Part shown: positions 50,605-58,387 of the stretch, piece by piece | Layout: every line of letters begins with the position of its first letter | Numbering within the stretch: position 1 is the first letter of the stretch | Origin: Streptosporangium canum | GTDB taxonomy: Bacteria; Actinomycetota; Actinomycetes; Streptosporangiales; Streptosporangiaceae | Reading direction: 5' to 3' | DNA length: 64,000 bases | Assembly: GCF_900113865.1 (NCBI RefSeq) | Contig: NZ_FOQY01000007.1 | Span: 62,001-126,000, forward strand | Notes under the pieces: model-generated | Told to the model about the DNA's origin: nothing | Databases searched by the model: none | Seen by the model: only the letters and a program-made list of their open reading frames with translations | Made by a program: the position numbers and the translations under genes

Positions 50605-51699
50605 TCACGCGCTGTAACGGCTGGACTCCAGGAGCCACTCCAGCTGGGCCCTGGGCGCCGAGAGGAACGCGCACGCCACCTTGCTGACGTCCCTGGCCTG
50701 CGCCGGCGACAGCCCGAGCCGGTCGAACAGCTCCGGCAGCCGCATGGCGGCGGCCCGCAGGTCCTCGGCGCGCTCGGCGATGCGGTCGTTCACCCACACC
50801 ACGGCGCCGGCGTCGGAGAGCCCGAACGCGGCGGCCGCGACCGTCACGTAGTTGTGCACGTCGCCGTTCGCCCGCTCCTTGGGATGGGAGGCGACGTCGT
50901 TGCACCACGCGGTGACGTCGTTGCAGGCGTCCACCAGCGTCCGCCAGGTCGGGCTCTCCCGCAGCCGGGCCGGCACCTCCACCCCGAGGCACGCCTCCAC
51001 CAGGTCGAACAGGTAGGGGCCGGCGGTTCCCCGGCGGAGCGCCGGATACTCCCCGGCGGAGGGCACCCGCCCGGCGCGCCGGTTGTCCGCCTCCGCGCGG
51101 CAGGCCGCGCCCTGCTCGCGCAGCCCCAGGGCGAACCGCTCCCGCCAGCGCGCGCTCATCCGCCCGGCGGTGACCCGCCAGAGGTCCTGGAAGGCCGCCT
51201 CGACCGGGACGGCGCCCCGCGCCCGAGGCGTGGCCCCGGCCGCCGCGCCGCCCCGCGCCTGGGCCGGGACGGAGCACTCCGCCGGGAGCGGCGCGGATCC
51301 CGCCAGGCGCCCGAGGCGCGCGAAGGTGGCCTCCACGATCTCGGCCGCGTGGCCGGCGGGCTTCTCGTCCCACTCGTCGTCGAAGTGGAACAGCCACGTC
51401 AGCCACTTGGCGAACAGAAGGGCCGCGTCCACGCCGAAGCCGGCGAAGGCCCGGCCGGCCATCCGCTCGAACCCCGCCCGCGCCGGCGTCTCCAGCCCGA
51501 CCTCCCGGGTCCACTCGGCGAGGGAGGACTCGATCCGGTCGATCGAGGAGTGCATGCGGCAGGGGGCGGCCATCGAGGGAACCCGGTCGACGAGCGGCAG
51601 CAGCAACGTCGCGGCCACCGCGGGAGCGGGCTCCCAGGGGGGCCGCTGTCCCGTCCCGGTCTGGGATGGCGGATGGGTCGGTGTACGGGTCAGCGTCAC
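50605..51699 (-). CDS. class I terpene synthase
   Basis: This 364-residue bacterial terpene cyclase has an Asp-rich motif, FHFDDEWDEK (D107-E112), that coordinates Mg with the diphosphate. The second motif is NDVASHPKE (N267, S271, E275), the NSE triad. Both metal motifs are intact, so it is probably active on a prenyl diphosphate; the product cannot be inferred. The N-terminal MAAPCRMHSSIDRIESSLAEW and C-terminal VACAFLSAPRAQLEWLLESSRY are shared with the degenerate paralogue at 52279. The GTG start overlaps the EF-hand stop by one base (TAGTG). It is the last gene of a three-gene operon. Confidence 0.88.
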   Translation of the reverse strand: MTLTRTPTHPPSQTGTGQRPPWEPAPAVAATLLLPLVDRVPSMAAPCRMHSSIDRIESSLAEWTREVGLETPARAGFERMAGRAFAGFGVDAALLFAKWLTWLFHFDDEWDEKPAGHAAEIVEATFARLGRLAGSAPLPAECSVPAQARGGAAAGATPRARGAVPVEAAFQDLWRVTAGRMSARWRERFALGLREQGAACRAEADNRRAGRVPSAGEYPALRRGTAGPYLFDLVEACLGVEVPARLRESPTWRTLVDACNDVTAWCNDVASHPKERANGDVHNYVTVAAAAFGLSDAGAVVWVNDRIAERAEDLRAAAMRLPELFDRLGLSPAQARDVSKVACAFLSAPRAQLEWLLESSRYSA

Positions 51700-52244
51700 T
51701 ACAGCGGACCGAACAGCCAGTTGCCGGCCGCGTTCGGGTCGGCGCTCGTGTAGTACTGCCGGGCCGCCTCGACCAGCTCGCCCACCGAGAGGCTCCCGTC
51801 GTGGTCGCGGTCGAGCCGCTCGAAGGCGACGTCCACGTCGTCGTGCGGCGTGCCGAACGCGGTCAGCATGACCCGGAACTCGGCCGGTCCGACGGCCCCG
51901 TCGCCGTCGGCGTCGCACAGTTCCGCGATCGCCTCGGCGGCCGGCCCGAACACCGCCTCGAACCGGTCGCCCTGGACGAACGCCGAGGTCATGCCGGCGC
52001 GGAACTCCTCCGGAGAGATCGCGCCGTCGCCGTCGGCGTCGATCTCGGCCGACAGGGTCTGCCAGATCGACTCGAAGCCGTGGACGAGCCTGCTGCCGGT
52101 GGGCGAGGTCGGCGACTCGCCGAAGCCGACCAGGATCCGGGCCCCGAGGCCGAGCAGGTCGTCGCGCTCGATCTTCCCGTCGCCGTTCACGTCCATGTGC
52201 GCGAAGGCGCGGTCTAATTTGTGCTTGAGAAGCTCAGTGCTCAT
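51699..52244 (-). CDS. four-EF-hand calcium-binding protein (calerythrin-like)
   Basis: This 181-residue soluble protein has four 12-residue EF-hand loops: DVNGDGKIERDD (18-29), DADGDGAISPEE (69-80), DADGDGAVGPAE (111-122) and DRDHDGSLSVGE (145-156). All keep the 1-3-5 acidic or polar pattern and Gly6, so all four should bind calcium. The N-terminus MSTELLKHKLDRAFAHM and total length match calerythrin-type prokaryotic EF-hand proteins. It is sandwiched between two terpene synthase genes, 34 bases after one and overlapping the next by one base. Calcium control of the partner synthases is an inference. Confidence 0.9.
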   Translation of the reverse strand: MSTELLKHKLDRAFAHMDVNGDGKIERDDLLGLGARILVGFGESPTSPTGSRLVHGFESIWQTLSAEIDADGDGAISPEEFRAGMTSAFVQGDRFEAVFGPAAEAIAELCDADGDGAVGPAEFRVMLTAFGTPHDDVDVAFERLDRDHDGSLSVGELVEAARQYYTSADPNAAGNWLFGPL

Positions 52245-52278
52245 CTTGACCCCCGTGTTACGTCAAGAACTCAGACGG

Positions 52279-53157
52279 TTACCGTAAGTGACGATAGCGG
52301 GGTGATTCCAACAGCCATTCCAGGTAAGCCCTGGGAATGGTCAAGAAAGCGCACGCCACCTGGATCACCTCACGGGAGGCGGCGAAGTCGAGGCCGTGCC
52401 GTTCCACGACCACGGGAATCGCGCGGGCGGCGGTCCACAGCTCCTCCATCCGGGCCACGACACGGTCGATCACCCACTGTTCGGCCGCCTCGCCGCGCGG
52501 GACCGGGGCCGCCGCCACGTAACCGCGCCCGGAGGCCAGGTCGTCGCACCAGACGGCCACGTCGGCGCTCGCCTCGACGACCGCCCGCCACTGCGCGCTC
52601 TCCCGGACCGGCGCGGGCACCTCCACCCCCGTGCAGGGCTCCACCAGGTCGGACAGGCACCGGCCGAAGCGGGCCCGGCCCAGCGCCGGGTAGTCCTCGG
52701 CGGACGGCGCCACGGTGTCGAGCAGCGCCGCGTGCTGAGCGGCCAGCCCGGCCAGGAACCGCTCGCGCCACCCGTCGCCCATCCCGGGCGCGCAGACCCG
52801 CCACAGGTCGGCGAAGGCCCGTTCCAGCGGCGGGCCCGGCTCGCCGCCCCCGGCCACCGCGAGCACCCCGGCGAACGCCGAGGGCTTCTCGCGGAAGCGG
52901 GAGGTCCAGATCAGCCAGCGCGCGAACAGCGTTGCCGTGCCCATGCCGTACCGGGCGAAGGCCCGCCCGGCCAGCAGGTGCGCGCCGGCGCCGGGGTCGG
53001 CCTCCAGGCCGACCCTGCGGGTCCACTCGATGACCGCGGCCTCGATCTGGTACATCGACGGATGCATGGGGCACGGGGCGGCCATCGCCGCCAGCCGTTC
53101 GGTGAGCGGGGCCGGCAGCGCGGCCCCGCCCGTCGGTCTGTGAACTCCGGTGCGCAT
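52279..53157 (-). CDS. terpene synthase-like protein lacking metal motifs
   Basis: This 292-residue protein is clearly related to the synthase at 50605: shared MAAPCPMHPSMYQIEAAVIEW, GRAFARYGMGTATLFARWL, and VACAFLTIPRAYLEWLLESPRY. Where the active paralogue has FHFDDEWDEKP, this one reads SRFREKP, so the Asp-rich motif is deleted. The NSE triad reads DDLASGRGY (205-213), losing the Asn and the Glu. Catalysis by the usual Mg-dependent ionisation is unlikely. It is open along its length with no frameshift and heads the operon, which argues for a kept non-catalytic role. ATG 53157 has GGGGAA upstream. Confidence 0.8.
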   Translation of the reverse strand: MRTGVHRPTGGAALPAPLTERLAAMAAPCPMHPSMYQIEAAVIEWTRRVGLEADPGAGAHLLAGRAFARYGMGTATLFARWLIWTSRFREKPSAFAGVLAVAGGGEPGPPLERAFADLWRVCAPGMGDGWRERFLAGLAAQHAALLDTVAPSAEDYPALGRARFGRCLSDLVEPCTGVEVPAPVRESAQWRAVVEASADVAVWCDDLASGRGYVAAAPVPRGEAAEQWVIDRVVARMEELWTAARAIPVVVERHGLDFAASREVIQVACAFLTIPRAYLEWLLESPRYRHLR

Positions 53158-53383
53158 CGTCTCTTCCCCCGAATAGAACTTCAGCGGCTCCCGGCGCACA
53201 CTGTAGGAGGGGACGGGGCGAGGCACGCGGAGGCACGACGGAGCAGGTCACGCGCGGGCGTGACGGGTCCGATGCGGCATCTCACCGCTCTTCCTCGTAA
53301 CGTGTGCGAAACACGGAGCGGGCAGACTGGTAGAAGGCCAGACGTGCCGCACCACGTCGGCGTCTGCGATGAAGGAGAAGGCT

Positions 53384-54745
53384 TTGGACCGCCAGCAGGA
53401 GTTCGTTCTCCGCACCCTTGAGGAGCGCGACATCCGGTTCATCCGGCTGTGGTTCACCGATGTGCTCGGGTTCCTCAAGTCGGTGGCGATCGCCCCGGCC
53501 GAGCTCGAAGGGGCTTTCGCCGAGGGCATCGGCTTCGACGGCTCGGCGATCGAGGGCTTCGCCCGGGTCTACGAGTCGGACATGCTCGCCAAACCGGACC
53601 CGTCGACCTTCCAGATCCTGCCCTGGCGCAGCGAGACGCCGGGCGCGGCCAGGATGTTCTGCGACATCCTCATGCCGGACGGCTCGCCCTCGCACGCCGA
53701 CCCGCGCTGGGTGCTCAAGCGCACCCTGGCCAAGGCCTCCGAGATGGGCTTCAGCTTCTACACCCACCCCGAGGTCGAGTTCTTCCTGCTGAAGAACCGG
53801 CCCGAGCGCGGCGCGCGCCCCGAGCCCATCGACGACGGCGGCTACTTCGACCACACCCCGCACAGCTCCGGCCACGACTTCCGACGCAACGCGATCATGA
53901 TGCTGGAGTCGATGGGCATCTCGGTCGAATACAGCCACCACGAGGGCGGTCCGGGCCAGCAGGAGATCGACCTGCGCTACGCCGACGCGCTCACCACCGC
54001 CGACAACATCATGACCTTCCGGCTGGTCATGAAGGAGGTCGCGCTGGAGCAGGGCATCTGGGCGAGCTTCATGCCCAAGCCCTTCACCGAATATCCCGGC
54101 TCCGGCATGCACACCCACATGTCGCTGTTCGAGGGCGACCGCAACGCCTTCTACGAGCCCGGCGCCGACTACCAGCTCTCCAAGGTCGGCCGCTCCTTCA
54201 TCGGCGGCCTGCTCGCGCACGCCGCCGAGATCACCGCGGTCTGCAACCAGTGGGTGAACTCCTACAAGCGCCTGTGGGGCGGCGCCGAGGCGATCGCCGG
54301 AGCCGGCGGCGAGGCCCCGAGCTACATCTCCTGGGGCCACAACAACCGCTCGGCCCTGGTCCGGGTGCCGATGTACAAGCCGCACAAGAGCGGCTCCACC
54401 CGTATCGAGTTCCGCTCGCTCGACTCGGCCTGCAACCCCTACCTGGCCTTCGCGCTGATCCTGGCCGCGGGCCTGAAGGGCATCGAGGAGGGCTACGAGA
54501 TGCCCCCCGGCGCCGAGGACGACGTCTGGGCGCTGACCTCGGCCGAGCGCCGCGCGCTGGGCATCCAGCCGCTGCCCCAGTCGCTGGACGAGGCCATCGC
54601 GGTCATGGAGCGCAGCGAGCTGGTCGCCGAGACCCTCGGCGAGCACGTCTTCGACTACTTCCTGCGCAACAAGCGGAGTGAGTGGAACGAGTATCGCCGC
54701 CAGGTGACGGAGTTCGAGCTCGGCCGGTATCTTCCGGTGCTGTAA
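53384..54745 (+). CDS. glnA2: glutamine synthetase, GlnA2-type
   Basis: This enzyme of 453 residues resembles actinobacterial GlnA2, a GSI-alpha glutamine synthetase. It begins (L)DRQQEFVLRTLEERDIRFIR, with IGFDGSAIEGFARV, the ATP/metal segments PEVEFFLLK and GGPGQQEIDLRYADAL, HTHMSLFEGD, and SGSTRIEFRSLDSACNPYLAF. The adenylylation Tyr loop of the GSI-beta type is not evident. TTG 53384 has AAGGAG about six bases upstream and matches the family N-terminus; ATG 53369 is the alternative. The last ~28 codons have unusually low-GC choices and a second, displaced copy exists at 56054. Confidence 0.9.
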   Translation: MDRQQEFVLRTLEERDIRFIRLWFTDVLGFLKSVAIAPAELEGAFAEGIGFDGSAIEGFARVYESDMLAKPDPSTFQILPWRSETPGAARMFCDILMPDGSPSHADPRWVLKRTLAKASEMGFSFYTHPEVEFFLLKNRPERGARPEPIDDGGYFDHTPHSSGHDFRRNAIMMLESMGISVEYSHHEGGPGQQEIDLRYADALTTADNIMTFRLVMKEVALEQGIWASFMPKPFTEYPGSGMHTHMSLFEGDRNAFYEPGADYQLSKVGRSFIGGLLAHAAEITAVCNQWVNSYKRLWGGAEAIAGAGGEAPSYISWGHNNRSALVRVPMYKPHKSGSTRIEFRSLDSACNPYLAFALILAAGLKGIEEGYEMPPGAEDDVWALTSAERRALGIQPLPQSLDEAIAVMERSELVAETLGEHVFDYFLRNKRSEWNEYRRQVTEFELGRYLPVL

Positions 54746-54768
54746 GCCCAGGTCGGCGGCATATTCTC

Positions 54769-54807
54769 CCGGCGCGCGGGCCCGGTTCGCCGTGGCCCGC
54801 GCGCCGG
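54769..54807 (+). terminator. terminator after glnA2
   Basis: CCGGCGCGCGGGCC (54769-54782) pairs perfectly with GGCCCGCGCGCCGG (54794-54807), 23 bases after the glnA2 stop. No T tract follows. Confidence 0.65.
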
Positions 54808-54900
54808 TGGGTCCAGCCGACTCCCTCGCACCGGACGTACGATCTCAATCGTTTCTTTACGGGACATCTCGCGAGCATTATGATCTTCCTCCTGGCTGGC

Positions 54901-54916
54901 CCTGATGATCATCAGG
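54901..54916. promoter_or_regulatory. palindrome upstream of the secreted peptidase-like gene
   Basis: CCTGATGATCATCAGG is a perfect 16-base palindrome in the AT-richer promoter region of the 54978 gene. A small hairpin, GGGGC (54935-54939) with GCCCC (54950-54954), follows it. Candidate operator; no regulator gene is adjacent. Confidence 0.35.
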
Positions 54917-54977
54917 CCGGGTTTCCATGCTGATGGGGCAGTAAAAGACGCCCCGTGACTGGACAGGGAGATCTGCT

Positions 54978-56036
54978 ATGAGGCGCACACTGATCGCGTT
55001 AGGCATCGGATTGGGTCTGTTGGGCTCCACTGTCGTCTCCGCACCGGCCCAGGCCGCGAGTGCGGTGAAAGTCCCTCTGGCCCTTACCGTGCCGACCGCT
55101 CAGCAGGTCGCGGCGTTCTGGCTCGCCGACGGAGCCGCCAATCTGAAGAACGCCACACCCTACGCCGTGCAGACCGTGGTCCAAGGGGAACGGGTGTCCA
55201 CCCCCGTCGTCCCGGACGGCGTGCCCGGCCAGATCGACCCGCTGCCGCCCCTGCTCTCAGAGGAAGGGCAACCGTCCACGACCTGGGGCAAGGTGTTCTT
55301 CGTCGGCGCCGACGGTCAGGCGCACTGGTGTACGGGCACCGCCATACAGTCGAAGTACCGCAACCTTGTCGCCACGGCCGGTCACTGCGTGTACGACCCC
55401 CAGAGCGACGGCGCCGCACTCGACAAGTGGGTCTTCGTTCCCGGCTACTCCGAGGGGACGATCCCGTGGGGTCTGTACGTCGGAAAGCAGGCCCTCACCC
55501 ATTACGACTTCGACGTGTACGCGGACTACGGCCGCGACTTCGCCTTTGTGAACGTGTACAACGGCGTCGTCTCGTCCTCCGCCGGCGTGCTGACCGACAC
55601 CGGGCGTCTGACTGAAACCGTCGGCGGGCAGGGCTTCGCCTGGAACCAGACGTCGACCCCCTCGGTCGACGTCTTCGGCTATCCGGCCGGCCCCCACCCT
55701 GACGGAACCCGGCCCTACACAGGCCAGACCCTTGAATCGTCCACCGGACTGACATTCACCATGACGCTCTCCGGCATCTCCGCCGATCAGCCCATCGGTG
55801 TCGACTCCCCGTTCACCGGTGAAGGCTCTCTCGGCTCCTCCTGGCTGTACGGCTACAGCAGCGAAAGCCGCACCGGCTACCTCACCGGCATCACGATCAG
55901 CGTCTCCGACACCGACGGCGACAACCGCTATGACACCGGCGTCTCCCCCTACTTCGACAGAGAGGCGGCATTGGTCTACAACACCGCCGCCAGCCTTTGG
56001 ACCGGCTCCATCAGGCGGACCGGCTCCATCGCGTAG
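54978..56036 (+). CDS. secreted trypsin-like (V8/S1) protein, probably inactive
   Basis: This 352-residue exported protein has a signal peptide (residues 1-27, ending APAQAA), a propeptide-like region, and an S1-type fold. His136 in VATAGHCVYD and Asp187 in YGRDFAFVNV are in place. The serine motif, normally GGSSGGPWL, reads GEGSLGSSWL (residues 281-290); aligned on Trp289, the catalytic Ser becomes Leu285. It may be a pseudo-enzyme that binds peptides, or use Ser284. GC content is lower than in neighbours. The gene lies between glnA2 and a duplicate glnA2 3' end, so it probably arrived with that segment. GGGAG precedes the ATG. Confidence 0.8.
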   Translation: MRRTLIALGIGLGLLGSTVVSAPAQAASAVKVPLALTVPTAQQVAAFWLADGAANLKNATPYAVQTVVQGERVSTPVVPDGVPGQIDPLPPLLSEEGQPSTTWGKVFFVGADGQAHWCTGTAIQSKYRNLVATAGHCVYDPQSDGAALDKWVFVPGYSEGTIPWGLYVGKQALTHYDFDVYADYGRDFAFVNVYNGVVSSSAGVLTDTGRLTETVGGQGFAWNQTSTPSVDVFGYPAGPHPDGTRPYTGQTLESSTGLTFTMTLSGISADQPIGVDSPFTGEGSLGSSWLYGYSSESRTGYLTGITISVSDTDGDNRYDTGVSPYFDREAALVYNTAASLWTGSIRRTGSIA

Positions 56037-56053
56037 ACGGCGCCCTACACCGC

Positions 56054-56137
56054 CGCATCCGTAAGCGCGCCGAGTGGCGCGAATACCGCCGCCAGGTCGC
56101 CGAGTTCGAGCTCGGCCGCTACCTGCCGGTCCTGTAA
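56054..56137 (+). pseudogene. displaced duplicate of the glnA2 3' end
   Basis: Reading from 56054 gives RIRKRAEWREYRRQVAEFEL, then GRYLPVL and a stop. The glnA2 C-terminus reads RNKRSEWNEYRRQVTEFELGRYLPVL. At the DNA level the two share GAGTTCGAGCTCGGCCG and CGCCGCCAGGT exactly. Upstream of 56050 the similarity stops. This copy is GC-rich like the body of glnA2 and is followed at once by a terminator hairpin, so it may be the original gene end, displaced when a 1.4-kb segment carrying its own glnA2 tail entered. Confidence 0.8.
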
Positions 56138-56140
56138 GGG

Positions 56141-56157
56141 CCCTCCCGCCGGGAGGG
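56141..56157 (+). terminator. terminator after the displaced glnA2 end
   Basis: CCCTCCC (56141-56147) pairs with GGGAGGG (56151-56157) around GCC, four bases after the relic stop codon. It was probably the ancestral glnA2 terminator and now follows the peptidase-like gene. Confidence 0.6.
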
Positions 56158-56467
56158 TCGGCGAGATATCAGATCAAATCCAGGGCGTCGCAGAGTTTCC
56201 CGGCTATATGCTCGGCGCCGTGCCCACGGGCGCTCCCTCCGGGGCGCCCCGCCGGTACGGCCGGCCGGCATGACGGGCCGGCCGCCGGCCGCGAGGCGGG
56301 CGCTCCACCGCGACCTCGGACCGGACGGCATGCCGTCCGGCTCCGGCCCTCCGGAGACCGTCGGACCCCTGGTTCGCCGTGTGTGCAACGACTCCGGTAA
56401 AATCGGTCGGTCGGTTTAGAGGGATTTTTGACGATCAATAGCCATATAAGGCAATAGGAGGTGCGGT
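56158..56467. other. 310-bp intergenic region with a 20-bp palindrome
   Basis: No gene is supported here. It holds a perfect palindrome, CCGGACGGCATGCCGTCCGG (56321-56340), several GC-rich dyads, a CGGTCGGTCGGT run near 56404, and an AT-rich promoter zone (TTGACG at 56428, TATAAG near 56445) leading to AGGAGGT before the 56468 gene. Confidence 0.4.
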
Positions 56468-57193
56468 ATGACGACGGCTGCCGAGCTGCAGACCATGTTG
56501 TCCGTTCCGGCGCGTTTCCGTGGGCCCGAGGGCACCGCGAACGGCGGATGGATCGCGGGCACGGTCACCGAGGCGTCGCACGGCGCCCGGCACGACTCGG
56601 CTGTCGAGGTCACGCTGCACGCACCCACGCCGCTGGAGACCGAGCTGGATCTCCGCCACCTCGCCAACACCGCCACCCTCACCCGTGGCGACACCCTCCT
56701 CGTCGAGGCCATCCCGGTCGCCGAGCGGCTCGACGCCCCGGCGTTCGTGCCCTTCAACAAGGCGGCCCTGGCCGAGAGCGGCTTCGCCGGGCTCACCGGC
56801 CACGCCTTCCCCGGCTGCTTCGCCTGCGGCATGCGCGACCCGGGTGACGGCCTGCGGATCTTCCCCGGCTCGGTGCCCGGCACCGACCTGGTCGCCGCCG
56901 GCTGGCGGGTGCCGATGACCGTCACCGACGAGGACGGGACCGTCCCCGACGCGATCATCTGGGCCGCTCTCGACTGCGTCACCGGCTGGGCCCACTTCGG
57001 GCCCGGCGAGTCGGCCCTGCTCGGCCGCCTGACCGCGCAGGTCCACCGCCGGGTCTACCCCGGCGGCACCTACTCCGTGGTGGCCCGCTCCACCGGCCGC
57101 GAGGGCCGCAAGCTCTTCGGCGAGAGCGCCGTCTACGAGGTGGACGGCACCCTGGTGGCCGCCGCCAAGGCCGTCTGGATCGCTCCCGCCTGA
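56468..57193 (+). CDS. hotdog-fold (thioesterase-like) protein
   Basis: This 241-residue protein looks like a double-hotdog member of the acyl-CoA thioesterase/PaaI group: FRGPEGTANGGWIAG near the N-terminus, a HAFPGCFACGMRD motif (about residues 112-124) with two Cys, and VPDAIIWAALDCVTGWAHFG as the second hotdog helix. The Cys pair is typical of a conserved actinobacterial subgroup. The substrate is unknown. AGGAGG precedes the ATG by six bases, a strong ribosome-binding site. Confidence 0.65.
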   Translation: MTTAAELQTMLSVPARFRGPEGTANGGWIAGTVTEASHGARHDSAVEVTLHAPTPLETELDLRHLANTATLTRGDTLLVEAIPVAERLDAPAFVPFNKAALAESGFAGLTGHAFPGCFACGMRDPGDGLRIFPGSVPGTDLVAAGWRVPMTVTDEDGTVPDAIIWAALDCVTGWAHFGPGESALLGRLTAQVHRRVYPGGTYSVVARSTGREGRKLFGESAVYEVDGTLVAAAKAVWIAPA

Positions 57194-57293
57194 CCCGCCT
57201 GACCCGTGCCCCGGCCGGGTGATCTCCGGCCAGAACGGCCGGGGCACCCTGCGCCGGGGACGGCCGCGATGGAGGTGCCGCCGTCCCCGCCGG

Positions 57294-58157
57294 TCACCGG
57301 ACCAGACGGTCGGCGACCAGTGAGGCGCAGCGGTCCTCCATCAGGATCGTGTAGTGGTTGCAGTCCTCGACGAGCTCGTCCTCCAGGGCGGGCAGCCGCC
57401 CGGTCCAGGTGGCGGCCAGCTCGTCGGGGATCATGCCGACCGGCTGGTCCAGCAGTCCGCGCGGGGCCCGCAGCAGGGAAAGCGGCGACTTCACCGCGTG
57501 CAGCGCGGCGCCGATCTCCTCGCTCTCGGTGAGCAGCCACCGGCCGTCCTGGCGGACCGCCTCCTCCCGAGCCCGCGAGCGCACCGCGCCCTCGGGGCCG
57601 GCCGCGTCGTAGCGGACGTACTCCTCCACCCGGTCGTTCCAGTTGCCCGCGAAGGCGGGGTGGGCCTTGAAGAAGTCGACGTAGGCGTCGGTGCTCGGAA
57701 AGGTCTGGCCGAGCCGGGCGATGGCCGGGCCGAGCGTGGCCGACAGGACCGTGTCGGGGTCCAGGCCCGGCGGCAGGGGCAGCGGGAGCCCCCCGTCGAC
57801 CAGCACGACCCTGGCGTAGTCGCGGCCGGCCGCGGCGAGGGCGGCGACGTAGGCGCCCATCGAGTGGCCGGTGAGCACGATGCCGGACTCCGCGCCCAGG
57901 GACCGGGCGACCAGGCCGACGTCCTCGGCGTGCCGCGGCAGGCCGTACGGGCCGGGCAGCTCGGCGCTGTGGCCGCGGCCCCGCAGGTCCATCGCGACCA
58001 GCGACCACTCGGCGGGCAGCCGCCGCGCGACCCCGCTCCAGGCCATGAGTGAGGCGGTGATGCCGTGCACGGCCACGATCAGGCGGGGCCCGGTGCCGAA
58101 CCGGGCGACGCGCAGCCGGCCGCCGGGGACCTCGACGTCGCCGAAGACAGGGTTCAA
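57294..58157 (-). CDS. alpha/beta hydrolase
   Basis: This 287-residue hydrolase has a canonical fold: LIVAVHGITASLMAW (oxyanion loop), MDLRGRGHSAELPGPYG, the nucleophile elbow LTGHSMGAYVAALA (Ser near 96), and the catalytic His in EDCNHYTILMED. A catalytic Asp lies between them. I chose the TTG at 58157 because AGGAG lies six bases upstream and the family N-terminus fits; an ATG at 58316 would add 53 disordered residues. The substrate is not predictable. It is convergent with the hotdog gene. Confidence 0.85.
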   Translation of the reverse strand: MNPVFGDVEVPGGRLRVARFGTGPRLIVAVHGITASLMAWSGVARRLPAEWSLVAMDLRGRGHSAELPGPYGLPRHAEDVGLVARSLGAESGIVLTGHSMGAYVAALAAAGRDYARVVLVDGGLPLPLPPGLDPDTVLSATLGPAIARLGQTFPSTDAYVDFFKAHPAFAGNWNDRVEEYVRYDAAGPEGAVRSRAREEAVRQDGRWLLTESEEIGAALHAVKSPLSLLRAPRGLLDQPVGMIPDELAATWTGRLPALEDELVEDCNHYTILMEDRCASLVADRLVR

Positions 58158-58387
58158 GGAGTTCTCCTCAGGATCTGCAGGACGGATCACCCGCCGGACG
58201 GCGGCCGGGTCTCGCCGGCCGCCGTCCCGCGCCGCTCCACGAGCACGGCCGTTCCGCCGGCCGGTCGATCGTCTGACATCGCATTCATGGTGGCGGGTGT
58301 CCTCCGCCGGGGTCAACGCCCGTCCTCCCGCTCTCGTGGCCGGTAAGCACCGTGGGGCACTATGGGTCCTCAGCCCATAATTGCCCC

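Noticed and set aside
50605..53157. A full terpenoid biosynthetic cluster
   Set aside because: No prenyltransferase, P450 or methyltransferase gene is nearby; only the three-gene operon is supported.
56054..56137. A second glutamine synthetase gene
   Set aside because: Only the last 28 codons are present and no glutamine synthetase sequence lies upstream; it is a relic.
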